Below are positions 1-11,224 of a DNA stretch of 64,000 nucleotides, one piece after another (the stretch's first letter is position 1; every line of letters begins with the position of its first letter). This DNA is from Poecilobothrus nobilitatus. Taxonomy: Eukaryota; Arthropoda; Insecta; Diptera; Dolichopodidae. The notes under the pieces were generated by a model. The model did not search any database, was not told the origin of the DNA, and was given only the letters and a program-made list of their open reading frames with translations. The translations under genes were made by a program, and so were the position numbers. The stretch covers positions 74,666,591 to 74,730,590 of the forward strand of contig OX352773.1 of the NCBI GenBank assembly GCA_947095535.1, read 5' to 3'.

Positions 1-375
1 AAGAATGTAACAAATTAAATTTTTAATTGTAATCTGAAATTTATTTATTCAATATTACGATATTTCGATGTACAATATCAATTGTATCTACTACGAAATC
101 TCATTTTAAAAAATCTTACTTAAAATCTCTTGTTTTTTTAATTCTTTCGTTTTTTAATGTAATATAATTTTTAATTAATACATTTTATATAGACAAATTA
201 TTGAAACTGTTTAATACCAATTCAAAGAACCTCTAAGTTCTTTTTTTTCTTGTGGAAGATTATTTTTTAAAGAGTTTTTGTAGCAAAAAGGAGATTATTA
301 AAAATGGAAATTTTTCAAAAGAAGATTAAGCAAGCCAGAATGGAAACAATGATGACAGAATAGAAACAACAATGG
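1..375. other. AT-rich non-coding DNA, nothing recognised
   Basis: A+T-rich sequence with homopolymer runs. A short direct repeat built on 'atggaaacaatg' lies around 338-385 just before the family A repeat. No coding frame or RNA gene is visible. Confidence 0.6.
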
Positions 376-379
376 AAAC

Positions 380-760
380 AATGGTGCCTACGTTACTGAT
401 GTTTAAAACTAAAAACTTTAAATTTTTAAAGAGGGGAAAGTATAAAAAAGAAAGAAGGTATTTCTAAGGAAACTTAAACTAATTCTTAAGGTTCTTTCTT
501 TTCTCAAAAGTTCTTTCTTTAAGGTTTTATTTAGTTTTTAAAGCGTTCTGCAAATATAAGAAAAGCAAAATCTGGCTTCCACGTAACGGTTAATTTAAAT
601 ACTAAATTTACAAAACTTGCACAATTTTAATATTGATTTAAAAAGGTAAAAAGCAATTCTGGCGTTTGGCATGTTTAGAATGTCAGGAGTCAGGAGCTCG
701 TATATACACATTTAAAAATAGAGCTTTTTCAAATTTTAAGTGGCAGCAACTGCGTAACTG
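380..760 (+). repeat. Interspersed repeat family A, copy 1
   Basis: Starts with 'ggtgcctacgttactg' and shares, in the same order as the copies near 0.94, 14.0 and 58.5 kb, an inner 'acgtaacggttaatttaaat' block, a 'gcgtttggcatgttta' block and a 'tatacacatttaaaaata' block. No protein-coding potential is seen and the copies are very diverged, so this is an old non-autonomous repeat of unknown class. The hairpin at 766-824 follows it directly. Confidence 0.6.
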
Positions 761-765
761 TAGGG

Positions 766-824
766 GTCGAATATGTCAACTAGCATAATATGATTTGATA
801 TTATGCACGTTGACATTATGCGAC
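766..824. repeat. Long imperfect hairpin
   Basis: Left arm starts gtcgaatatgtcaac and right arm ends gttgacattatgcgac, which are near-perfect reverse complements. Inside them agcataatat pairs with atattatgca around a short gatttg-type loop. Almost all of the 59 nt is in the stem. It sits just 3' of family A copy 1 and is followed by a pyrimidine-rich run (gtccctcccc), unusual in this A+T-rich window. Confidence 0.7.
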
Positions 825-939
825 CGTCCCTCCCCTTTATAACAAAGAAAAGCTGTTAACGCATGTTAAAATATAATATTGAAGCTATATTATATAGCTA
901 TTCATAATTGTTTTATTTTACTTTGAGAAAATCTATACA

Positions 940-1290
940 GAGGTGCCTAAGTTACAGGTGTTTTAATTTTTAACCCCTAATAGCTCTCAAATAGAGGGTG
1001 ATAGAAAAAATTGTTCTAAGGGAACTTATATGCTAATTTTCTCAATGCTCTATTAGATTACGGAGATATGAGGGAAGGAAAGTCTTGCAAAATTTTGCTT
1101 TCATGTAGCGGTAAATTGAAATACTAAATTAAAAAAAATTGTATAATTTTGGAGAAATGTTTAGTTCTATAACATTAATTATTTTAAAAGACCTATTTAA
1201 GGTTAATATTTAATTGCTCTAGCATAAGCGGTGTAGAATTTTTGTAAACAAACCGACGTACGGTTACAGCTAAAAATGTAAGATTTTAAA
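940..1290 (+). repeat. Interspersed repeat family A, copy 2
   Basis: Opens with 'aggtgcctaagttacaggtg', then 'aatagctctcaaatagaggg', then 'catgtagcggtaaattgaaa'. It ends with a remnant of the family's 3' block, 'gtgtagaatttttgtaaaca' followed by 'aaccgacgtacgg'. The same order occurs at 14.04-14.66 kb, where the 3' block is better preserved as repeated ggac units. It lies about 180 bp after copy 1 in the same orientation, so the pair could be a tandem duplication. Confidence 0.65.
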
Positions 1291-1299
1291 AAAGAAATT

Positions 1300-4200
1300 T
1301 TTTGAAAAAGGTAATTTTTCAAATGGAAATTGCTTACCTATATTAAGTCTTCGTTACGCTTCTTATTAATTACTAATAGTGGAACTAAAACCAAAATTTA
1401 AAGTATTTATTCATTTTTAATTTTAAAAATTTTATTTTTTTGTTATTCCTATATGTATTTTTACTCTACAAAACTCAAATCGCAGTATACCCAATAGAAC
1501 TGGTATTAGAAATAATTGTAAATTTTCCTTTAAATATTATGTAGTATCTAATAATTAAGATGATAATTATTAATTATTATTTATTATATAGATATATTCA
1601 TTTAAAATAAATCGTTTAGAAATAGGATTTATTTTATTTTAAATGGCAATTTTTATGGTTTAATATTTTGTGTACGATTTAACATCGAAACAATATTTTT
1701 TAATTAAAAGTTAAATATAAATCTATAATTACCCTATTTCCAAAGAAAATTATACCAATAAAATTTCTAGGATATTTTTATATAAGCATATAATATTATA
1801 ATATTAAAAAAAACATTTCCAAAATAAGCAAACAAAATTACACCTAAGTACATATATATATAAAAAAATTTCTTTCTATAACTTTTCCGATCAAAGTAAT
1901 TTTTTTTTCTTAATATCAAATAGTTCTGATTACTCTGTTGCAAAATAAAAAATTGCTTTGTAATGATTCTTAATTTTTATTAGTCTTTGCAATAAAAAAA
2001 AGTATTGTATGCATTTAAAAAATTTATAATGAAAATGAAAAAATGAAAAAAATTATAAAAATTAAATTGAGTCATTTTCTTAATGTGATTTTTTATTTGC
2101 ATTCTACCAAACAGTAAAAATCATAAAGTATGCAATTAATTTAAGTGCACATTTTAATATATAGTTTTAAGGAGCAGAAGGAGTGGTAGTAAAAAACTGA
2201 AAATTATTCAAGGGAAAAAAAAACTAAAAAAAAAAAACTTTTTTTATATAATTTTTTAAAATTAAAGATATTGTACTTCTTTTTGTATAGTTTATTTTAT
2301 TATGTCTGAGTTCTGAAATGTGTTAAATTAACTTTTTGTTTTTACATTATTAAAACACACACTTTATTTTCCTTAGTATAGAGGACTGTTATAGCTTTCA
2401 ATTCCCAAATATAATAATACTAAAGTTGTAAATATATTCCTTATAAAACAATGTCAATCTGATTGAATGAAAACGACGTTGTGAACATTTTCTACTAAAG
2501 TTTTTATTTTATTTTTGTTTGAAAAGAAGTAAAAGTGTAATGTATCGTTGCTCTAAAACAGTTTTTGATATTGTTTTTGATACCATTAAGCAAAAAAAAA
2601 TCTGATTTTTAAAAGAACCTATTGATATAGACTAGGTGATGAATCTGATATATAATGGAAAGAGTATGACCTAGATATAGTGGGTAATTTCTACAATGGT
2701 ATGAGTGTTCTACGGTACTAATTTCAGAGTGTTACATTTTGTAAGTATCGATCAACAACACCTAAAACAATTGAATATATTGATTTTGCAGTCAGTAATT
2801 TTAGGCCGGTCAAATAACAGGTGAATTAAGTGACAATTAACTTAATAACAATATCGAAGCTTCTAAAGTTAATATATTATTCAGATTTATATTTCAGTTC
2901 GAATTCTATACAATGTCGTTTTAACAATACAACGTGTAGGTTAAAAGTTAAATTTGAGATTTGAGTTTATGATTTTTTGACAAAGAATTGTGATCATTCT
3001 TATATAAAATTTATAGCAGAATATTATAAAATTTTATTTTATATTTATTAATTCATTTTATCCTTTTTTTCATTTTTTATCCTTTTTATGAAAATTCTTC
3101 AATCAATATCTGTCATTCTTAAATCTTCATTTTATTTTAAATATAAAATAAATAAAAAATGAAAGTCCTTGTTAAAATTATTTTTAGATAGAACTTTCTT
3201 AGTGTCATTTCTGTCAAAATTTTTGCAGAAAATGTTTATAAACGTTATTTTTAATAATAAGAAAAGAAAAAAACGTTACAATTTAATTACATTGAATAAT
3301 TTTAAATAATCCATTAATCTTTTTCCTGTTTAAGAAAAAGAATAACTTTTTTTTTTTTCATTGTTTATAAAGATTTTATATCATAATATACCACATATAT
3401 CTTATTACATATTATATAGATATGTGTAATATACATTGAAAATAAAAATATCTTATTATTTACTTAACATAAATTCCCTATTCAATGCTATTGTTCAATT
3501 CGTTTTCCATTTAAAATTTATTTTCATTACTTAAAAGAACAAAAATAAAAAAAAAAAAGTCAATCAACACTTCGTATTTTTACCTATTGTTATTCGACTA
3601 CAATTACTGTATTCGACTACTACTTACCATTTTGGTACTAAGGTGTATAAGTCCATCACAAATCAATCAATCACTGACTGTAACTGATTTCAAAATCATT
3701 AATTAGCAATAAAAATTTCAGTTTATGTTCTTAAAAATTGCCACAAGGTACATTTCAACATCTTTATTTTTTTTTTTAAATTATATACATACATGTATAC
3801 CCTACGTATGCATGTTTAATTTTATAATATACTTAACAATATATATTATATACTCATATACATTGATTTAATTTCTACAACAGTCATTCAGGCGCCTAGT
3901 CGCGTTCTTAAAGTTTTTTCTTGATATTTTTAAGTTTTAGCTATTGTTATATTCAATATAGGTACAGTGATGTTCATAATGTATAGTACAATATAAAAAA
4001 ATTCATAATTTTGGAAATTACCACAGATTAGATTAGAGTATTATGTGGATGTTTCGTTTTTTTTTTTAAAATAAGAAATTCTTAAAAAAAATCTTATCTA
4101 AATTAATGGAAAAAAGACGAAAAAGTTTTGCAAATAAACAGGCAACCCCGGACGCTATATTGGAATCAGCATCTGATGCTAAGAGGACACGTCAAATGAA

Positions 4201-7200
4201 TTGACAGAACTGACACAGGAATGCGTAGAGGTTGTGGGGGCGAAGTAGAGATGATACTACACGTACTTTGCTAATGTCCGCTAGAATATCAAAAAAGGGG
4301 AAGCTTAGAAGAACAGAGGACCATTGTCCGATTTTTAGGGGTATTAAGTGGCTTGATTATCCGTTGTGAAAATCAAGGATCTCATATAATTGGGCTGCAG
4401 AAAGGATTACAGCGCTTTGGTGTAAGGATAGTTGTCTAACAACTACAAATATTCTAAATAACTATTTACAACTAATAACTATAGAATATATTACTTGTAG
4501 ATATCTATTATAGGTATTTAAGTATCTAAAAATAATTACAATGTTGTAAGCATTTGTTTAATTTTATATAATTAAATTTTGTATTAATATATTATTATCT
4601 AATTATTTACATTTATCTCGAAATTATTATTTGGTATGAATTGAACTTCGAAGATATTTTCTGATTAGTTTAATTTTGATTTTTTGATGAATAGTGAATG
4701 GTTGAATGTTCAAGACTATAGTTTCACCAATTTATTCTGTTTAACTTCTAAGATTTTGATCAAATATTTTGTACAATTTTCCCAAAGAGGAGATGCATAT
4801 ATTAGGATAGGCAAAAATATTACTTTGACCATAATAAATTTGTTCTCAAATTCAGTTTATTCAAGATTTTCTATTTAAGAAGGGATATTCATATCTGTAT
4901 GTATTTATTAACTTTGTTAATTGTATTTGTTATATTGTGTGTTTTATAAGTTCATTTTGTATGAAGCATGACACCAGATATTTGACACTATCACATACCA
5001 TTTAATATCTTATTACTTTATTTATATTTTAGTTGAAGGTAAATTTTCTTGTTTCTTTTTTTGGGGAAAAAATTGCCTTCGTTTTTTTTAAAATTAACTT
5101 ATTGGCCGTTAATGATAATAATTTAGTAAGTTATACAAAGCGGTTTACATGTTCTGTTTTGTGTACTACTTCTGTTCTAATCAAATTTGACCAGAAAATA
5201 CCTATATCCATCAGGAAAAATCGATAATGTTTCGTTTTCGATTCTTAGAATGTCGGATATCAATATATTATCTAAAATCGGAAAATATTAAATAAAATAC
5301 GAGCCATTATGGAACTTTTAATTCTAATTTACTTATATTATATTTCTTATAAAGGTGGTCGTTCAACAACTTTTATGTAACTGAAAATCAAAATTTTCAT
5401 ATTATATTTTAGGATCTCATATTGTAGGACCTTTTCAAGTAGTAAATTTTGATAGATATTGTAGATACGAAAAATCTTGAATAACACAGTATATTAATAA
5501 AGAAATCCCCACGATTCAATTTTCTAAAGATGTTTTCGTTTTTCTTCTACAACATGATTTGATTTTTTTTTAATTTTTTTTTTTTGTTCTGTTTTCATCA
5601 ATTTCATATCCATTGAATTCCTAATATTGTATTAATAAAAGAAGACAAACGTGATTCTGTGGATTCTATAGATTCGATATATTTTATACATTTATAGATC
5701 TTTCATGGTAAAAAAATGTATATATACATATATATTTAAAGATACGGTATCAAAAAAAAAAAAAAAAAAACGAACAAAAAAAAAAAACCACAAAAAAAAG
5801 TAAGAAATACTTACAGATTCTCAGCACGTCTATTATAGCACATATGTAATCAAATAATAAAGTCGTATACTGTTTTTATGTATTATGCCGACATTTTGTT
5901 TTATAGCTATAATTTTTGCAAGTAAAAAAGAAAATATAAACAATTCTTTTAGTAAAAACAAAACAAATTATAATAAACAATCAAAATAGAAAAAGAAAAT
6001 CAATAGAAAAAAAAAAATATATATACAAACTATTTACAATAAATATAAACTGTAATTTTAACGTTCACATACATATATAATATTTTTTAATTTGCTTACT
6101 TGTTAGTAAATACTTTTAGCAATAAATTTGGGTCATATGTGAAACATATTGAAATGTAATAAACGTAGTGAAATTTTTGACAGGAAAAGGATTTTTTTTT
6201 TTTTTTTTCGATCTGATATGTTTATATATATATGTTTTGATATTATGTATATTAATAGGGCAGAAATTTTAGTTCATTTTTTTTTTCTTTTTTAAATCTT
6301 TAAATGTAATTTTAATTGAACATATCGTCTAAAGTTTTAATTAGTTTTAGTCAATTAAATACATTTTATGTACTTATAGATCTTTCATGGTAAAAATTTT
6401 TCATGGAAAATTTTTCTATTCTCCTGGTCATTTAAAAAAATTGATATAATCACAAACCGCAATCTATTCAGCAAAATATTCATACAGAAAAGAAAATTTT
6501 AGAGTTGGGTACGATATTGAAATATTATATATATGAAAAACTAAGATATTATTGGTCAAAACAATCTATAAATCATACTTTTATATAAAAATAAAAAACT
6601 TTTAAAAATCAAAGATTAAAACAAAAGTTTAAACTTGTTTTAGACCAGTCCGTCGAAGTTTGGCCATTTTCAATTGGCTGAAGTTTTTCTGCGAATTGAA
6701 AGAAGTAATAATTAATAGTAGTCAAACAAAGTTTTATTTTTTATTTCATTTTGACATCTTTGATATCATTGCTTTTTTTTTAGTTTTTGGCTGTATGATT
6801 TAACAAAATAATGCCATATAATATATTTTGATATTTTGTATTACTTCTTTGTATTGAAATAGGAAAAAAATAATATGTTTGCCTATAAATATGCAATTTT
6901 TACATAAACCTATAGAAATATCAAATTTTTACGCAGAAGTCTAAATATTTTTACTAACTACATATTTACTACAAAATTTATTTTATTTTAAAAGCTTAAA
7001 ATTTTTTAAAGTATGGTTTAATTTTTTAACAAAGCAACTTTTTAATAAAGATATGAAAACTCTGATAAAAAAATGTTGATGGCAACTGAAGTACATATAT
7101 ATCATTTTAATCTTGATAACAACAAGTTATTAGAATTATTATCATATACAAAAAAAAAATATTTACTTCACTTATTGTATTAGAAAAAAAACCTTCAAAA

Positions 7201-8480
7201 ACAAAAAAACCCAAGTAATCGCTTATTTTAAATAAGATTTTATTTTTATATTTTCAAACATTATTTATATTAAGATCATACCATTTAAAAATAAAAATCA
7301 CTTTCATATATTTATCTTTTTTATTATATCGTTTAGAAAATACTCAGTTGAATTTTTGTTGAGTTCTGAATAAAAGAAAGTATAAAAAGAAAGGAATATA
7401 TATATATATATATATAAATATTTTTTTTTTTTGTTTTTGATTGCAAGTATAAAATGGCAAAGAAACAATTATAATGAGTCTATGCAACTAATCTTACCTT
7501 TTATCTTGTATTATATGATAAATTTTTTTTTTTTTTGTTTTTTTGAAAAAAGAATTTTCATACAACCTTCGCATTTCCTTTATATTCTATATCTGTTTTT
7601 GTTCAATTCCATAATCTTATATCTTAACATTCTTTTAACAAAAAGCCTTTCACAAAAATTCTTCCAAAAATAACTGTGAATGTCAAATACATTTTGATTA
7701 AAGATTTAATGGTCGAAATCAACAACGATACAAAAATATAAAATATAAAAGTTTGCCATATTATCTTTTTTGAAATATAGGTGACGCAATACTTTTTTAT
7801 TATCAATTTTTAAAATTTTGGGATAAAAATACCTGTCTAAAATATATAATCTTTTGAAGTATGCGTTCCAAAGAAATTGTGACATTTTAATCAAGTATAG
7901 CATAACTTTAAAGTTTTAATAGGTACTGTTAGTTAATTAATTTTTTAATTTTAAATTTTATAATTATACTTCGTTTTGTATAATGACTTTTATTACCAAG
8001 TGTTTGTGAATATTAATATATTTATGTTAAAAATTAAAATGGTTAAATATATAAATTAAAACATTGTGGTTTCTGATACACAAGTCTCAAATAATTTAAC
8101 AATATTTATATATGATAACAATATTATATGTAGTGTGTAGTGTATACTATATAATATAGTAGTAGTAGTGTATAAGAGGTATTGAAAAGTTTCTTATCCA
8201 TATAAATATACAAAATACAATAGAAAAAAAAACCTGTAGTACATAGTTCAAGAAGTGAATCAAACTCTTAATTTAGTAAAACCTGTATGAGCAATCACGA
8301 TTCTATAGTTCTAATTCTAAATATAAATGTAAAATTTGCACTAACTTCTAATTTTTATTTTGAAAGTAGCCTAAGACAACTGTCTTTCACTGTAAATATG
8401 CAACAATAATAATTACTGTGATACACAACACATCTTTATTAACCAAGAAAACAATTAACTTATAAGTAATACAATTATTC
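1300..8480. other. AT-rich non-coding block
   Basis: No gene recognised. Contents: A runs near 5751-5788, short (TA)n tracts near 3420, 6000 and 7400, and a direct repeat of about 34 bp with three mismatches at about 5681-5714 and 6363-6396 (core 'tagatctttcatggtaaaaa'). A slightly G+C-richer stretch at about 4130-4440 carries a 31-codon frame starting MEKRRKSFANKQATPD; it may be a decayed transposon fragment but matches nothing I can name. Short open frames at 4684-4878, 5033-5227 and 7431-7903 look like chance frames. Confidence 0.6.
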
Positions 8481-8487
8481 AAAGTAT

Positions 8488-8620
8488 CCAGTCAATAGTT
8501 TAGTGGTTACGACACCGGCCTTTTGTTTGACAAGTCTTGGGTTCAAACCCTGGCTGAGTCATTAATAAAAAATAATATAGATTTTTCTTATAATATATAA
8601 TTAGTATAATATAATTAAAT
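8488..8620 (+). mobile_element. tRNA-derived SINE (family C), copy 1
   Basis: A tRNA-like head of about 70 nt has a box A-like 'tagtttagtggttacg' at 8496-8511 and a perfect-looking box B 'ggttcaaaccc' at 8540-8550, with tRNA-like spacing and a paired T-arm (cttgg..ccctgg). An A+T-rich tail follows. There is no full acceptor stem, so this is a SINE head rather than a working tRNA gene. The Pol III internal promoter would read to the right. It faces the SINE-B copy that starts at 8765 on the other strand. Confidence 0.65.
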
Positions 8621-8624
8621 TTCC

Positions 8625-8765
8625 GCTGCCAAATAAATGTGACAAGGAAATTACATTGTCTTTCCTTTTCAGGCGTGGCTGTAAATGTCGTAAGAGGGAA
8701 TTTATTCGCTGTTTACAACGTATTTTATACGCTTTTACCCACTAAGCCACTGATGAGGTCCCATA
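8625..8765 (-). mobile_element. SINE family B copy, head damaged
   Basis: Read on the minus strand it starts with a tRNA-like 5' end (gggacctcatcagtggctta followed by gtgggtaa, box A-like). It has lost a clear box B and then carries the family body 'cttacgacatttacagccac' then 'gcctgaaaaggaaa'. The same body is found at 49190-49230 (+) and 51550-51620 (+). Three copies sharing the body define the family. Tail is A+T-rich. Confidence 0.65.
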
Positions 8766-8769
8766 ACTA

Positions 8770-10685
8770 AATAAAATTATGTATATATATCTCATATACA
8801 TTATAATTAATATCATCTTATAATATATTGTAATAAAATAATAATAAAATAATTCTTGTATAAGATAATAGATGCCGTATAAATAAAGAAATATTTATGT
8901 CTCATAGTCTTGTTCTTGTACAATAGCTACAGCAGAGTATTAAATGGTTTAGTGAAATTAATGATTTCCAAAACTGAAACTTATTGTTAAATATGAATGT
9001 TAAATAACTTAGTTCCCAATGCTCCTTATAGGAGTGGAAGGGGGGGGGGGAGGGGGAAGTATTAAGAGTATTTATGATGCTTCAAAACCTTCCATCAAAC
9101 TTTTTAAAAATTTGAATTTTCAAAATAAAATTTGTTTTTTGTCAAAATAAACTGCTTATGGTTTTCCTTTTTTTCCATAAAGACCGTAAGACAAAAATTC
9201 ATTTTATTGTATAGAATATTTAATTTTTATTTTTTTCAACATAAAAAAATAAAAACAAAACACTAAAAAAAAATGTTTAATCATCATCTAAAACCAGTTT
9301 TCATAAACATTTAACCAGTAAAAAAAAAAATATATTTTTTTCAAAATTTATAATAACAAAAATTTAATATATTTAATACAAAAATGGTAAAAACTACACA
9401 AAATATCCTTTGTTATCCTTTTGTTGTACATACATAAAAAGATTAAAAAATAAAATAAGAAATAATATTATAAAAAAAAAACTAAAACAGAATGAAAATA
9501 AAGGAAAGTGTTTATTTTCTTTCTTTCTTTTTTTTTTTTTTTAAACAATATATTTTTAACCTTTCCCAATGAACTGTTATTCTACCTTTCTTTATATTTT
9601 ATTCATTGAATATTGCCAACAAAAAAGAAAAAGGAAAAAACATACAAAAAATGATAAACGGAAAAGAGAAAATAGTGAATTTTGAGAGAATAATAAAATT
9701 TAAAAAAAAAAAAGAAAACAAAAACTGTTCTTGTATTAATAAAATGCGATGGTGTCGTGAAGACAAAAAGGAAGGCAAAAGTCGAAGATCCTAAATTGAG
9801 ATAAAAAGAAAAAATCCATATACATTCATATACATACATATATATTATATCAGAATCAGCAAAAAATGAATTTTTCTCTGACTTGTGTGTTATTATTATA
9901 TTGTGTTCATTTACAAAAAATGAAAGAGAATAAAATGAATAATGAATAAAAAAATGTGTGAGAGAGAAGCAAAAAAAAAAATAAAAATGAAAAAATGAAA
10001 ACATAGAGGAAATCTTAGATCAACAACAAAAATGCCATAAACTTACATACTTATATATGCACTGTATAAATACTGGTAGGGAAAAAAATACAATATAAAC
10101 AGTCTGATACAAAAAAGAAATTAAGCATAGATCCTGTTTTTCAAAAAGAAATAATTGGATTTTTTTTTTTTTTTGCCTTTAATGCTGTATTCCTTTCTGT
10201 TTTCAAATCTTTTACAAGATTGTAAAAATAAAAAAAAAAAAAAAGATAAAAACAAATATTTAAAATTTACTTGTGTTAGGGCTTTTCTTTTTAAATAAAA
10301 TACGAAAAAAAAAAAAAAATAAGATTAAACATTTTTGATTTTATATAAAAAATTACATTTTAAAATGATAAAAAGACATTTTAAAATGATGAAGAGACAA
10401 TTTAAAAAAAAATATATATATATATTTAATATCTAAAACAAGGTTAAATGATGATTACAAAAGGTAAGAGTTACAGTAATGAATTGAATATTTCATAATT
10501 TTATATATTTTTTAGTTGGTTAGTTGGTTAGTTAGTTTAGAGATAGTTTTTATGATATTTTTGCCGAAGTATTAATCTAGCTTTTCGTCTGCCTGATTAT
10601 TGTGCGTTTTTCATTCTCAAAAAGTAGCTTTAAACAAGACAGGGAGGTTATTGAAAAAAACTTGGTAACTACTAGAAATATTTAC
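8770..10685. other. AT-rich non-coding block with a G-run
   Basis: No gene recognised. An 11-G run at 9040-9050, then A, then five Gs (9052-9056), is the strongest G-rich spot in the window. Tandem units of 21 bp ('acattttaaaatgat' core) lie at 10355-10405 and a ttagttgg-type tandem repeat at 10513-10541. The open frames at 9603-10004 are Phe/Lys-rich products of poly-A/T runs. Confidence 0.6.
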
Positions 10686-10689
10686 ATTT

Positions 10690-11219
10690 TCACGGATCAC
10701 AGTAGTTGTCAACAATTGCCTGTCATTCTTAAATGAACAGGATGAAGTTTTCGATATCCACCTTGTCTGGGTAATGGTTTTTTAGGCAATTGTAGAGCTG
10801 ATGAGCTTACTAAGAGTGACACAAACTTTCAAATACACCAAGGAAAGGTAAATTTTCGAGTTTCCTATTACAGTCTGCAAATATTGATTTCAACCACAAG
10901 CCTATTACATAAGCCACTTACATACCGTTGGTGGTTATCAATTAATACTTAACTAGACTTTTATCACTAAATCACCGTAAAATGGGTAACGTTGTAGGGG
11001 TTTTAACGAGACAATATCCAATATCCGGTTGTCAGACATGCTAGAAGAACTAGAAGAATTGTCGTTATATAAATTTTGCACAAGCTGCAAAGCTGAAGAG
11101 AAATCAATATTTCACCTTTTGTATAAATGCCCAGATTTTGCTCTAAAAAGAAGAAATTTTCTGAGGAAATTCTTCTTAAATAACCTTTTCGATCTGTCGG
11201 AGTTGAATTTAATCGATTA
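10690..11219 (+). pseudogene. LINE ORF2 C-terminal relic (RNase H and CCHC knuckle)
   Basis: Decayed 3' end of a non-LTR retrotransposon polyprotein. In one frame 10690-10773 reads SRITVVVNNCLSFLNEQ then DEVFDIHLVWV, resembling the strand before the PGH loop of LINE ribonuclease H. After a frameshift and loss of that loop, 10785-10838 reads GNCRADELTKSDT, matching the family's G-N-x-x-A-D-E-L-A motif. Another frame gives LNHRKMGNVVGVLTR from about 10964, like the family's 'LTGH' linker. 11029-11220 has CTSCKAEEKSIFHLLYKCP, a C-x2-C-x8-H-x4-C zinc knuckle placed as in LINEs with an RNase H domain (I, R1 and related clades). Two frameshifts and a deletion make it non-functional. The order RNase H, linker, knuckle is correct for the family, so homology is well supported; the clade is not resolved. 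The reverse-transcriptase part upstream is missing. Confidence 0.8.
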
Positions 11220-11224
11220 ACAGT

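Noticed and set aside
4130..4440. ORF1 or transposase relic
   Set aside because: A short frame MEKRRKSFANKQATPD and a later open stretch EEQRTIVRFLGVLSG are suggestive, but match no family well enough to name.
8488..8560. Possible functional tRNA gene
   Set aside because: No closed acceptor stem; similar head with tail at 13.7 kb points to a SINE.
9603..10004. 133-codon minus-strand frame and overlapping 62-codon plus frame
   Set aside because: Peptides are Phe/Tyr- or Lys-rich, built from T and A runs, with no domain or splice context.
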